Notes: generated from the letters alone by a model not told the origin. Shown: positions 43,474 through 54,775, counted from the first letter of the stretch. The stretch: 64,000 nucleotides of DNA from Heloderma charlesbogerti (GCA_026122225.1 JANEZZ010002353.1:124001-188000); one strand, 5' to 3'. Made by a program: numbers and translations.

Positions 43474-43616
43474 CAGCCTTTCTCAATCTGGCACCCTCCA
43501 AATGTGCTGGACTACAACTCCCATCATTCCCAGTCAGCACAGCCATTGACCATGTTGCCTGGGTGATGGTAGTTCTAGCCTAACACATCTGGAGGGTGCA
43601 AGGTTGAAGAAGGCTG
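43474..43616. mobile_element. hAT-like MITE, CAGCCTTCCC family, complete
   Basis: CAGCCTTTCTCAATCTGGC to AAGGTTGAAGAAGGCTG. Flanks AATTACTC and ATTTACAC agree at 6 of 8 positions. The interior GGACTACAACTCCCATC is highly conserved in the family. Confidence 0.85.
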
Positions 43617-44081
43617 ATTTACACAGTATCTGACAACACAAACCCAAAGAAGAGCTGACCGTGGCTTCCCTGGCTGTATATCCAGATGTAACACCTGTTT
43701 TTATTTCAGAGAGAGAGAGAGAGAGAGAGAACAATTTGTATGCTGCATATCTCACTTGTTACACAACAATGAAAGTAGGTTTGGTTTGTTTGTTTGTTTG
43801 TTTAAAAAAAATAAGTGTTTAAACAATGTTTTGAAAGAGGTAAAACAAGATCAGCCATTTGATTAATGGCGTTGTTTCAAAAGCTACTTTTTCTATTATA
43901 TTTGCCAATAACATTTTCCCTGAACAGAAAGGCTTAACAGCAGAAGAAGGAACCCTTGCTGTGCTACAGCAAATCATGATGAATTCAGCCATGTAAGCCG
44001 AGGCTGTTCCAATTCAGACTGCAAGTGGGGGAACAGCATCTTTTAATGCTCCACCACAGACACGTAAAAATCTCATCAGGT
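43617..44081. other. Stretch with GA and TTTG runs
   Basis: A GA run at 43,709-43,731 and a TTTG run at 43,782-43,803. No element or gene recognised. Confidence 0.45.
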
Positions 44082-44297
44082 TAGGGTAGCCACAGAAAAA
44101 GAGACCACAAGAAGAGAGAGATTTGCTTAAAATGTTCAAATGCTAATTCATATGTATAGATGCAAATTTAGGAAAAATTAATATAATTTAAATAAAATTA
44201 CCATATGTCTCACTATAGTGAAAGACTTCAACTAGAAGACTGATAGCCATTCAAATAGAGGACTGTCCTCTCTAAAATAGGACTCATGGCCACCGTA
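44082..44297. mobile_element. hAT-like MITE, TAGGGTGGCCA family, complete
   Basis: TAGGGTAGCCAC at the left and, in complement, TACGGTGGCCATG at the right. Flanks CATCAGGT (44,074-44,081) and CATCACGT (44,298-44,305) form an 8-bp duplication with one mismatch. The internal palindrome AGAGGACTGTCCTCT is shared with 34.0 kb. It is 216 bp. Confidence 0.85.
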
Positions 44298-45009
44298 CAT
44301 CACGTAGAAATGTAGCATTCCAGGGGGAAGACTATAGAACACTTTTCCATGACATCTAATTTTCTATATTCATGGAGGAGCTTTGCGTGCGTGCATGCAC
44401 ACACACACACACACATGCACATATATACTGTATGTATACACACATATATGGAAAACATTGTCATGTGATTCCCCCCAGCCACACCAGCAACACATGAACA
44501 ACTTTGGTATGTGTGTGCTATGTGTGCATCTCAGGCCATAATTAGTGAATAAGAAGAGAAAGAAGGAAGAACTTTCAAAACACTGTTTCAGTGCATAGTT
44601 ACAGGTGAAATAGGGATTCAAATAGGAACAGTGACCATGATTGTGCGTATGAAGCCAAAAGCAGTGGTTAGTTTCTCCAAACTATGTGATCATTCATTTG
44701 CACTGAACTGTGACACCTGAACAGCAGTCTTGAAAGCCCTAGTCAGGGTAAACACGTGAGGAGAGGGTATGTCCTAGCCCCATCCCCTCTTTGCTGGTTT
44801 CCATCAGCCTCTATACATGGAGCTTCTCCCTTTCAGAAAGTCACCCTCCATGTATGGAGGGAGACACGTGATGACGGAGGGAGGCGGGACTAGTGCGCTC
44901 CTCCTCCTCCTCTCGTGAATCCTCTCCCTGGAATGCCTGAACAGGGCTAAAACGTGCTTCCATTGCTATCTGCAGTCAGTGACAGAACTCTGGCTAATTT
45001 CAAAGGTGT
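44298..45009. other. Stretch without recognisable gene
   Basis: A CA-rich patch at 44,391-44,415. The region 44,740-44,950 is GC-richer with CCTCC runs, but no frames with motifs. Confidence 0.4.
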
Positions 45010-45018
45010 AGTATTAAG

Positions 45019-46827
45019 AGTTCCAGAGAATAGCAAGGAGAGACAAGAAGGCCTTCTGAAATGAACAATGCAAAGAAATCGAGGCAAACAACAGAATGGG
45101 AAAGACTAGAGATCTCTTCAAGAAAATCGGAGATCTCAAGGGAACGTTTTGTGCAAAGACGGGCATGATCAAGGACAAAGAAGGCAGGGACCTCACAGAA
45201 GCAGATGAGATTAAGAAGAGGTGGAAAGAATACATGGAAGAACTATACAGGAAAGATCTGAATGTCCCTGATAGCCATGATAGTGTGGTCACTGAACTTG
45301 AGCCGGACATCCTTGAGAGTGAAGTCAAGTGGGCCTTAGGAAGCATTACTAACAACAAAGCTAGTGGAGATGACAGTATTCCAGCAGAGCTATTTAAAAT
45401 CCTAAAAGATGATGCTGTTCAAGTGCTGCATTCAATATGCCAACAAATATGGAACACTCAACAATGGCTGCAAGACTGGAAAAGGTCAGTTTACATTCCA
45501 ATTCCAAAGAAGGGCAACGCCAAAGAGTGTTCAAACTACTGCACAATTGCGCTCATTTCGCATGCCAGCAAGGTGATGCTCAAAATCCTACAAGCTAGGC
45601 TTCAGCAGTATGCGAACCGAGAACTACCAGAAGTACAAGCTGGGTTTCGAAGAGGCAGAGGAACTAGAGATCAAATCGCCAACATTCACTGGATCATGGA
45701 GAAAGCAAGAGAATTCCAGAAAAACGTCTATTTCTGCTTCATTGACTACGCTAAAGCCTTTGTTTGTGTGGATCACAACAAACTGTGGCAAATTCTTAAA
45801 GTGATGGGAGTACCAGACCACCTTACCTGTCTCCTGAGAAACCTGTACGAGGGTCAAGAAGCAACAGTAAGAACCAGACATGGAACAACCGAGTGGTTCA
45901 AAATTGGGAAAGGAGTACGACAAGGCTGCATATTGTCACCCTGCTTATTTAACTTATATGCAGAGTACATCATGAGAAATGCCGGGTTGGATGAATCAGA
46001 GGTCGGAATTAAGATTGCTGGGAGAATTATCAATAACCTCCGATATGCAGATGATACCACCCTAATGGCAAAAAGCAAAGAGGATCTCAAGAGCCTCTTG
46101 TTGAGGGTGAAAGAGGAGAGTGCAAAAGCTGGTTTGAAACTCAACATTAAAAAAACGAAGATCATGGCATCTGGCCCTATCACTTCCTGGCATATAGAAG
46201 GGGAAGAAATGGAAGCAGTGACAGATTTTACTTTCTTGTGCTCCAAGATCACCGCAGACGGTGACTGTAGCCATGAAATTAAAAGACGCTTGCTCCTTGG
46301 GAGGAAAGCTATGGCAAACCTAGACAGCATAGTTAGAAGCAGAGACATCGCCTTGCCGACAAAGGTCCGTCTAATCAAAGCTATGGTTTTCCCAGTAGTA
46401 ATGTATGGCTGTGAGAGCTGGACTATAAGGAAGGCTGAGCGCCGAAGAATTGATGCTTTCAAACTGTGGTGCTGGAGAAGACTCTTACGAGTCCCCTGGA
46501 CTGCAAGGAGGTCCAATCAGTCAATCCTAGAGGAAATCAACCCTGAGTGCTCATTGGAAGGACAGATACTGAAGCTGAAGCTCCAATATTTTGGCCACCT
46601 AATGCGAAGAGAAAACTCTCTGGAAAAGACCCTGATGCTGGGAAAGACTGAAGGCAAAAGGAGAAGGGGACGACAGAGGATGAGATGGCTAGATAGCATC
46701 ACCGATGCAATGAATGTGAACTTGAGCATGCTCCAGGAGAGAGCGGAGGACAGGAAGGCCTGGCGTGCTATGGTCCATGGGGTCACGAAGAGTCGGACAC
46801 GACTGAACGACTGAACAACAACAACAA
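45019..46827 (+). mobile_element. BovB (RTE-clade) LINE, 5'-truncated, young
   Basis: Flanked by a perfect 9-bp duplication AGTATTAAG at 45,010-45,018 and 46,828-46,836. The element starts in the linker between endonuclease and reverse transcriptase and ends GACTGAACAACAACAACAA. About 1.81 kb of the ~3.2 kb full length remains, as expected when target-primed reverse transcription stops early. It has no promoter or endonuclease, so it cannot move by itself. Confidence 0.95.
45096..46814 (+). pseudogene. BovB ORF2, reverse transcriptase part (truncated copy)
   Basis: A 572-codon uninterrupted frame ending at the natural stop after TRLND. Motif A is FIDYAKAFVCVDH: the catalytic Asp217 is kept, but the conserved second Asp is Val223. 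Motif B contains GVRQGCILSPCLF and motif C is the canonical YADD (residues 317-320). The C-terminal part contains CESWTIRKAERRRIDAF and ends with a basic stretch. One TGA stop lies 5' of the annotated start (about 45,057), in the AFLNEQ-type linker that the 14-kb copy lacks. The start chosen is the first Met after that stop. A real start would lie far upstream in the missing part. Confidence 0.93.
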
Positions 46828-46836
46828 AGTATTAAG

Positions 46837-47139
46837 CTACTGATGAAAAAAAACAGGACACACAGGATCACAATAACTGTTCATATGAAGTTCCTGAGGG
46901 TTGCTTCTTATAACAACTTTGTTCCTGAATACAGATTGCACCAATACAAAATAACACATATCTTGTGGCAGTTGTGAATAGGACAATTGTTTTTTAAAAA
47001 TCTCTGCTTTTTCTTAGCAGAATATACAGAAATGTACCAAACTGCTGCTTTTGTGTACTTTGCTGAGAGAGGCAGCTTGTTAAATATGTGTGTGCCATTC
47101 ACCATTGAAAAGAGGGGTGTGTATTTTATAATTGTGCAC
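46837..47139. other. Short stretch without recognisable gene
   Basis: AT-rich sequence between the BovB copy and a CR1 remnant. Confidence 0.4.
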
Positions 47140-47668
47140 CTGTATTGTATCCAAAATGATCAAGAGACTGGAGCAATTCCCTTTGAGGAAAGATTACAAC
47201 ATTTGGGGCTTTAGTTTAGAAAAAGGGTGAGTAAGAGATGTATAAAATTATGCATGGTGTGGAGTTTTTCTCCCTTGTACTAGAACTCCGATTCCTCCAA
47301 TGCAGCTGAATGGTGATATATTCAAGGCAAACAAAAGGAAGGACTTCTTCATACAGTGTGTTGTTAAACTATGGAATTTGCTACCTCAAGAGGAAGTGAT
47401 GGCTACCAGCTCAGATGGCTTTAAAAAGCAATTAGACAAATTAATGGAGGAGAAGGCTATCAATGGCTACTAGTCATGAAGTCTATATATTACCCTCAAT
47501 ATTAGAGACAGTTTGAATGCCAGTTTCTGAGGAACATGAGTGGGATGGAGCTACTGCATTCATATCCTGTTGTGGGCTTCCCATAGGTATCTGATTGGCC
47601 ACTGTGTGAACAGAATGCTGGACTAGATAGGCCCTTGGTCTGATCCAGCATGCCTCTTCTTGCATTCT
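47140..47668 (+). mobile_element. CR1-like LINE 3' part (sense)
   Basis: The reading frame remnant includes AIPFEERLQHLGL (47,172-47,212), then FFIQCVVKLWNLLPQEEV and DGFKKQLDKL. The 3' UTR ends in TTGGTCTGATCCAGCATG and CTCTTCTTGCATTC. The frames are broken and one segment before 47,280 is shortened. This is the longest CR1-like coding remnant in the window. Confidence 0.82.
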
Positions 47669-47751
47669 TAATTTAAACTTTTAGCTCCTCTGGCTTTTGT
47701 TCATGTTATTCCATAAAATGCCATGTACACACAACAACAACAAGAAACATA

Positions 47752-47845
47752 AAAACATAAGAGCCATGCTGTCTCATACCAAGGGTCCATCTAGTCCAGA
47801 ATTGTGTTCACACAGTGGCCAACCAATTTCTCAATTTGTATCATG
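47752..47845 (-). mobile_element. CR1-like LINE 3' end fragment (antisense)
   Basis: AAAACATAAGAGCCATGCTG, CCAAGGGTCCATCTAGTCC and TTCACACAGTGGCCAACC match the family end. It faces the CR1 at 47,140 in inverted orientation, 84 bp away. Confidence 0.75.
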
Positions 47846-48742
47846 CCTTTCAGCCAAATGGTAATAAGAACAAGTGAGCACAAAAAGAATGGCAAGAAGC
47901 AATCTACTTAGAACACCAGTTTCCAGAATTCTGAAGGGTGGAATTAATGGAAAGGATAATGAATGGAAGAGGCAAATGTCATTCAAAGGCAGCATTCATT
48001 TCCTTTTTCTTTCACACACACAACTTTTTACTTATCAAAACCTAGTGGAATATTCACCTTTTTCTCACCCAGTATCCATGATATGAGTAGATAAAAGAGT
48101 AACCATGGAGGGAAGGGACAAGTGGTGCTAATGTATAAACTACCTCTGGTAATGGGCCTCTCTCTGTAAGAAGAAATGAAACAGAGATGTTAACGGATGG
48201 AGGAGAAAATATTTATTTGCCCCACACACACTAAGTCATTTTTCCTTTCAGTCAAATAGCATTTATTCTATGGGGGCCTGACAGTCATTTTAGAAAACCG
48301 CACAAAGCTTAATTGTTCTTCTCTACCCCTGAGGCCAGAGGACTAATGGAGCAGCTCAGCAGAAAGGAGAACAAGAAAGACAGTGCAGGGGTGTGCAGGG
48401 GTAAGGGAAGAGAGGCAAAATATTCTGATGTTATTACGCGTACGTGTCCAATCTGTATGCACTGTCAAAACAAACGCTTTTGCGGTTAGACCGCTGTAGA
48501 TTGACAGACAAAACAGCCTTTTGATTGGGATGGGGGTGGAGGGGGGAAGAATAATTTATCCCATTCTTGAAAGCTTCCTTGTGTTATTGAGCACGTTACA
48601 CATTCATTGTGTCTTTGTGATTTCAGAAGGTGATCGTAAATAACTCACCATTCTTGGCAACACTGGCAAGTTCCCATGTTGGTATGCTGATGAGGGTGGA
48701 GTTGCACACCATGGTCAAACTCATAGGCAATGAGTTTGCAGA
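47846..48742. other. Stretch without recognisable gene or element
   Basis: No motif-bearing frame. The block ends at the target duplication of the four-hairpin element. Confidence 0.4.
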
Positions 48743-48750
48743 CTGAAAAG

Positions 48751-49558
48751 TAGGGATGTACGAAGCCCTTACCTTGTTCCGGTGGCGGCATCCACTGGAG
48801 AGGGGGAGGTGCTCTGTCCCTCCCCCCGGAATCCTCCCCAGCCAGCTCCACTCTGTGGCAACTCCGCGAAGCTGCCAGCCGGGGCCACCCGCAGCCGGAC
48901 ATCCAGCCGCTGGGCTGCACAGGGACGCAAATGGCGGCCACCATAGCCGCCGCCATTTGCGTCCGTGTCTTTAGCTGTAATAGGCTATGTAATATATAGC
49001 CTATCACGTCTAAAGACATGGACGCATATGGCGGCAGCTACGGCGGCCGCCATTTGTATTCCTTCCTATTGCCGTGATAGGCTATGTATATATTTATGTA
49101 GCCTATCACAGCAAAAGACAGGGGCGCAAATGGCGGCCGCTACGCCATTTGTGCCCCTGTCTTTTGCCGTGATAGGCTATGTAAAAATACACGTACCTAT
49201 CATGGCTAAAGACGTGGACGCAAATGGTGGCGGCTACGCCATTTGAGTCCCTGCCCTGAGCTGTGATAGGCTATGTAGATACTTACGTAGCCTATCACGG
49301 CTTGCCAGGGACGCAAATGGCGGCCGGCGTAGCAGCTGCCATTTGTGGCTGCAGCCCAGCAGCTGCTGGAGCCGCTGGAGCCACCGCCGCCGCCGCCACC
49401 ACCACCACCGCCGGAGCTGCAGCCAGGTAGGCTCCATTTTGCGGGGCTTTCGCGGGGTGGTGGGGCAGGTTGCTCTGTTCCACCATGGATTCCGGGGGGC
49501 TGAATTCACTGGAATTCGGCCTCCCTGGGATCCGTGGCGGAATTCTCTAACATCCCTA
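48751..49558. mobile_element. Four-hairpin element, copy B (complete)
   Basis: Starts TAGGGATGTACGAAG and ends GAATTCTCTAACATCCCTA, giving inverted termini of about 9 bp. It is flanked by a perfect 8-bp duplication CTGAAAAG (48,743-48,750 and 49,559-49,566), which fits the hAT superfamily. GC-rich arms surround four hairpins at 48,951-49,322. The larger palindrome is centred at about 49,139. Flanking half-units (ACGCAAATGGCGG and GCCGCCATTTGCG) add outer stems. Despite several frames across it there is no transposase, so it is non-autonomous. Confidence 0.88.
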
Positions 49559-49566
49559 CTGAAAAG

Positions 49567-49749
49567 TGGCCGAGAGATTGCACTCCATGGGGTGTGTGCA
49601 GAACTGGCTACTCTGCCAACCAAAGATGTTTCTATGCATCAGGCATATATGTGTGTGCGCGTGTATGTTTTATTTGCAGTTCAGGTAATTCAGCTGACAC
49701 CTGTACTTTTCTTCTCAGGCAATTGCATGTGTTACTTGTGGAGCCAATT
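49567..49749. other. Short stretch without recognisable gene
   Basis: Between copy B and the MIR-like SINE. No motif. Confidence 0.4.
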
Positions 49750-49910
49750 TGGTCCTGGGGATAAAGAGTTGAGCCCAAATTTAGAAGTCCACTGGGTTTA
49801 TGACTCTGCCTCTGCTATGAACTTTACTGCATGGCCTTGGGCAAATCACAGTCTTTCTGCCCTAGTTCTCCATCTGAAAAAAAACTGGAAACAATGCTGA
49901 TGTAGTAGCA
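49750..49910 (+). mobile_element. MIR/CORE-like SINE fragment
   Basis: CATGGCCTTGGGCAAATCAC, CCCTAGTTCTCCATCTGAAA and GGAAACAATGCTG follow the order of the MIR body (GACCTTGGGCAAGTCAC, CTCAGTTTCCTCATCTG). The head is missing or too decayed. Confidence 0.65.
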
Positions 49911-50087
49911 CATGGCATTGTTATGACAAGTAGCAAAAGGACTATGAAGTATTTGAAAAGTAGAAGTGCTGTATCTTTTCATCTCTTCCTTTGCCAGCTC
50001 CCAATGTTCTCTTTGTCACCTTCTGGGCTGCAGTGCTCAGGTTCAATATTCTTTCCCTTTGATATGCTCCAAGCCGTCACACTTAGA

Positions 50088-50610
50088 AAACATAAGAAGA
50101 GTCCTGCTGGATCAGGCCAAAGGCCTATCTAATCTGGCATTCTGTTCACACAGTGGCCAACCACCTACCTGTGGGAAGCCTGCATAGGACACTAGTGAAA
50201 TCGCACCATCCCATCCATGTTCCCCAGCAACTTGTATACAGAGGCATACTTACTCTGATACTGGAGGTGGTATATAGCCATCAGAACTAGTAGCCATTGA
50301 TAGCCTTGTCCTCCATGAATTTGTCTAATCCCCTTTTAAAGCTATTCAAGTGTTCCTCGCTCCAGCCCCTTAATAATTTTGGTTGCCCCTTTCTTCACCT
50401 CTTCCAACTCTGCAATATTCTTTTTGGGGTGTGGTGACCAGAATTGCATACATTATTCCAAGTGTAGTTGCATCACAGATTTGTTTAAGGACAGTATGAT
50501 ACGGGCAGTTTTGTTTTCAGTTTCTTTCCTAGTTATGCCCAACATAGAACATGCTTTTTTCACAGCACCTGTACACTGGGTGGGTCGACACTCAGGGAAT
50601 GGGGAAAGCA
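50088..50610 (-). mobile_element. CR1-like LINE 3' part (antisense, long)
   Basis: The common 3' end (GAAAACATAAGAAGAGTCC, CACACAGTGGCCAACCACC, CCATTGATAGCCTTGTCC) continues upstream into ORF sequence. In complement it spells the region TGGTGACCAGAATTGCATAC, CCAAGTGTAGTTGCATCAC, which CR1 elements carry before the C-terminus. A segment of the ORF is deleted at about 50,350. Confidence 0.78.
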
Positions 50611-51002
50611 GCAGGAAACTGGCTCCCATAGAAGGAGGGAATCATGGCTTCTGCAACATATCATCTTGTCCTAGGAATTGCCATCTCCCACTGGGTTTCC
50701 TGGCAGTGAAATGTACCATACTAGTGCAGTTGACTTTTACTTGGGTTTTACTCTGGTTTTGTGCTGTTTTAAACTAGCTCCTGAAACGCGGTCTCATTTT
50801 ATGGGAAGTTTAATCCTTCTTAAATTATATGTAATTTGTATTTAATTAGCAGATGAGATGCACTTGGTTGCCTGATATAACTAACTGCCAATTGTCAGAG
50901 TTCGATAGCTTTAAGGAGATGAGAACTTCCTTTTCTCTCTCTTCCAGAGCATGATCCTGAAGATGGCAAGGATTCTGAACTAAATACAGAGAAAGACGTA
51001 AG
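50611..51002. other. Stretch without recognisable gene or element
   Basis: No repeats or motif-bearing frames. Confidence 0.4.
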
Positions 51003-51281
51003 CAGGGACAGCTCCAGGGTTGAGAGGGCCCTGGGCAAAATGCCCTCTGATGCACCCCCACAGGTTTACGTTATAGTTGCAGAAGTGCTCCAAGGGTGGC
51101 TACGAGCTGCCATTTCATTTTCTATAATGCCCTAGAGCACTCAACTTAGTGTCACACCAGGCTATTGCAGAAATTAATATGGAGGCTCGCAGTCCCAGCT
51201 GCCCAGGGCAGGTGTCAGCATCAGCTAGGACAATGGGCCATAGCAAGTGCCCTAGGATACCGGGTGTTGATGCTGGGCCTG
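51003..51281. mobile_element. hAT-like MITE, CAGTGCCGGCTC-related
   Basis: CAGGGACAGCTCCAGGG to GTTGATGCTGGGCCTG. Flanks GACGTAAG and AACATAAG match at 6 of 8 positions. It shares CCCTGGGCAA and the GTTGATGC right end with 12,744-13,087. Confidence 0.75.
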
Positions 51282-52018
51282 AACATAAGCCTTCATTTAT
51301 AATGAAGGAAGGTCAAAATACATGTTAAACAAGACACAGTGTGTGTGCTTGTCAAACATAGGCTCTCCTGGAGGATTCTCCCCTCTGTCCCTGTAATGTG
51401 GCTTCACTTACTGATGGTTATGTAGTCTGTTGCCCTACCCTCTACCTGAAGCAGCCATTGACGCAAAGCAGGGGTGGGGCAACATCTAACACACTGAGGT
51501 CAAGTCACAGGTAAATGAACTGTATTATGGGTAGAGAACAGAGAATGCAGGTTTGAGAAGCCATTTTCAGTGGCCACCCCATGTCTGCCAAAATGGGAAG
51601 TTTGGTGCTGAGTTGGTACATTCAAGTCAATGCAATGAATCCTATGAGAGTTGTGTTGTTTTCATGAGAAATGTTTGATCTGGAAGACATGAGTATGCAT
51701 ACTTTTTTTTTCTTTTGAAAGTAGTTTTATTAATTTTATAAATATAAAACACTATAGAAAAAAGAGCAAATGTATCATAAAACAATTTACCAACAACAAT
51801 GACCAACAATAAAATACGGGATTAGATGTCACAGAATCAGTAAATTCAATTAGGAAATTGCATCGGGGCATTTAGTACTGGAATATCATCTGAGTGTATC
51901 TTTCCACAGCTTTCCATGAGTCGTCGTCGGTTGATGCCCACTGATGTCTTGTTTGTTAATAAAGTCAACAGACTAGAACAACGTTTCAATAAATGTGTCT
52001 GTCTCTTTCTGTTGTCTT
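51282..52018. other. Stretch with a possible L1-like 3' end
   Basis: At 51,700-51,985 a T-rich start followed by A-rich sequence and a short non-repetitive part resembles an antisense LINE 3' end, similar in composition to 42,443. No duplication could be identified, so I do not call it. Confidence 0.35.
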
Positions 52019-52155
52019 GCACTCAAACCCACTTATAATGGCAATGGACTGGTTTGCATAATAAAAATGCATGCAAATGTATGCAATTGTATGCAAATGT
52101 TGTATTTGCACTCAAACTCACTTATAATGGCAATGTCTGGTTTGCATAATAAAAA
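52019..52155. repeat. Tandem duplication, 89-bp period, octamer-rich
   Basis: GCACTCAAAC...CACTTATAATGGCAATG at 52,019 is repeated at 52,108. Between them lie two exact ATGCAAAT octamers (52,071 and 52,091). A complementary octamer is at 52,201. Confidence 0.75.
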
Positions 52156-52530
52156 CAAGCCATCGTGACTTGTTGTGAACTGCGGCATGTGCTGGGTGTG
52201 ATTTGCATAATCACCACCTGGCCACAGCTTATCATGTCATCCAAACCTAGGCAGTATGGCTGGTTGGAGGGTTCAACAACCCACAAATAACCTACAACAG
52301 CTCATGGGTTATTTGAGGGTTGTTTAACCATCCAACAAGCCATGCCACTTGAGTTAAGAAGACACAATAAGCTGCCATCGGGCAGTGATTGCGCAAATCA
52401 TGTCCAGAATGAACTGGCTTGTGCTGTGGCTCACAACAAACCAAGGTGGCTTGTTTAAGCCACCATGGCTTGTTTAAGCCACAGTAGCTTGTTTTGTTTG
52501 TGTAAACTGGGTCAACGGTACAAACATAAA
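52156..52530. repeat. Hairpin-rich stretch with GGCTTGTTTAAGCC units
   Basis: GGTGGCTTGTTTAAGCCACC is a perfect palindrome with a four-base loop, followed by CATGGCTTGTTTAAGCCAC. The vocabulary (AACAAGCCA, GGGTTATTTGAGGGTTG) resembles the palindromic MITE at 22.1 kb. Confidence 0.6.
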
Positions 52531-53189
52531 TATACCATGTTTCAGTTCACAGATCCATTTGTTCTTTCCCATTTTTAGCTATCAATTGTCACGCTGCAAC
52601 CATCATAAAGGTCAGCATCTCCTTATGAGCTACACTTTTATTGTCCCCACTGGAAATTGGCAATAATGCTGATTTAGGGTCCATCTGTAGTTGCTTTTGT
52701 ATGATCAGCTCCATGTATGTGTTTCTTTGCTTTGTTCCTTACACAGAATTGGTGTTTTGCAGTCAGTGCTCTCTATCTTGCAAGGAAACACCAGCAGTCA
52801 TGACAAGTTTACTCAATTCACAGGGTCCTCTTATTCTAATCAGTACCAGCTCCATTGCATGCCAGCAACTGGGGCCAGTTCTTAGTTACTGGAGTAGCAT
52901 GGTTGTTGGATCTATCCCATGCAACCCTAGTCACATTTAAACCCAGGATATTAGATGGCTTCTTCTTCCCATGCCAGTATCACTGGCTGAGGTAAGAAGT
53001 AAACATATCAATGGCTCCTCCCATGTGATATCTGGGGTTCGATTGGTACTAGTGTAGTGAACATGCCACTCCTGTAATGTAACTAACAACATTAGTTACT
53101 ATGTCTGTCCCTCCTATAGTCCATATAACTGGACTATGTATGAGAACTAGAAACTAAAGCAGTTTTCTTTGATATTCCCTAACTCAAGG
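52531..53189. other. Stretch without recognisable gene or element
   Basis: The 99-codon frame at 52,641-52,940 has no domain. Confidence 0.4.
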
Positions 53190-53402
53190 GAGCAGAACCT
53201 CATACCTATTCTAAAAGGTTGAAATGCTTCTCCTAAGGCTTAGTTACAGGCAGTATGAGCTTTAAGCTAAAATATGCTGATTTGTTTTTTTGTCCTGCCC
53301 CCTTTGCCTTCAGCCCTACTTAACACTGAAATTCAACCCTGGAGAGATTCTCCAAAATGGGATCTGGCCATTGGGCTAAAAAAAAGTTCTGCACCACTCT
53401 TT
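53190..53402. mobile_element. hAT-like fragment, CAGGRGTG family (inverted)
   Basis: AAAAGGTTGAAATGC, CTTTAAGCTAAAATATGCTG and AAGTTCTGCACCACTCTTTC are the complement of segments in 28,117-28,478. The termini are decayed. Confidence 0.65.
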
Positions 53403-54677
53403 CCCCATCACTCTCTTATCTCCAGTACTAGGGCTATATGAGTCCTATTTTATGGGCTGGAGGGAACCCCAAATCAAGCAAACACATCCCTTCACATCAA
53501 AGAATTGCCTATCCTTCTCTATTCTAAAACAAAACCAAAACAGCTAAGACAAAACAAGGGAAAGAATTAGGCTAAGAAATTAGAGGTCTGTGATGTCCTG
53601 AACACCCACTCACATAAGGAATATGTTTTTCATTCCTTAATCTACTTGTGCATTTCTCTTTCACTGGGATGGAAGAGAGGGATTTACATCTGTTAGGGTA
53701 GAAGCCAAAGAATGGGGCCATTGAATTGTGAAGCAACACTGACTCAACAACATTATATCAGGAACCCCATACACTTTACCTTATGGTCTCTAGTGTTGTT
53801 GTTTTTGTTGTTGCTGCTGTTAACGATAACAACACCTGTGTTATCTGTTGCAGAATCTTAGAAATTCAGGAAAAGTGAAATCAACAGTGTAACACAATTC
53901 CATTATACATGTCTATTCAAAAGTAAGACACACTGAGTTCAATAGGGCCCACACAGAGGAAACTGGATATAGGACTGGGGCATAAAAACATTTTTTTTGC
54001 CTGTAGCAAGGAAGAAGCGGAACCAGATTTATCTCCTGAGCTGCTTTCAGCTGAGCTTCCTGGATCACAAAACATGGAGGACAGCTAAGCCTGGTGTGAC
54101 ACCTGTTCCCATTGAACAGGGACAAGGTGCACACTGAGCAAACCATGCTGAAATACCCAGCTGATCCCTTTTCCATTATATCAATAAATTCTTGCTCCAT
54201 GACTGAATAACCTTTCTGTGATAACAAGATCAAGTGTTTGCTTTGTGGCAATGAAAAGACAAAACATGGGAGATCCTGGTTGAAACAACTGCTTAGCCAT
54301 GATGGAACGGTGGGATGGACTTGGCAAATTCTCTCTCATATTTATCTATGTATTCAGTTAAGTATTTAGGGAGCAATCTTATGCTTACCTGGATGCCAGC
54401 TGTGGGGCCCCAGGAAGGAGTATAAGAGGCACTCCACCAGCAGAGAGGGAGGTCTGCTGGTGGGACAATACATACACTGTTGGAGGTCCCCCGGTACACT
54501 GGTGGAAAACTCTGCCAATGTACATATCCCACCATAAGTGGCCCATGGTATGGGGAAAAAAATAGGCATGCCAGGGGGGTGCTGGGGACAGCCTCAGATC
54601 CACCAAGTTCAAAGCCCTCTTGTTCTCCAACATGCACCAAGAAATGGGTAACACTATGGGGTTGGTGTAACTATTTA
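53403..54677. other. Stretch without recognisable gene
   Basis: Contains a short fragment of the palindromic repeat at 53,890-53,980. Minus frames at 53,913-54,900 (up to 171 codons) overlap and have no motifs. They also run across a CR1 fragment, which argues against a gene. Confidence 0.4.
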
Positions 54678-54775
54678 AGAACATAAGAGCATAAGAAGAT
54701 CCCTGTTGGTTCAGACCAAGGGTCCATCTAGTCCAGCATTCTGTACACACAGTGGCCAACAAGCTGCTCATGAGA
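54678..54775 (-). mobile_element. CR1-like LINE 3' end fragment (antisense)
   Basis: AAGAACATAAGAGCATAAGAA, GGTCCATCTAGTCCAGCATT and CACACAGTGGCCAACAAGC match the family end. Confidence 0.78.

Noticed and set aside
44391..44460. CA/TATA-rich patch as a promoter
   Set aside because: It is short simple sequence (CA and TATATG) with no coding region or other promoter element nearby.
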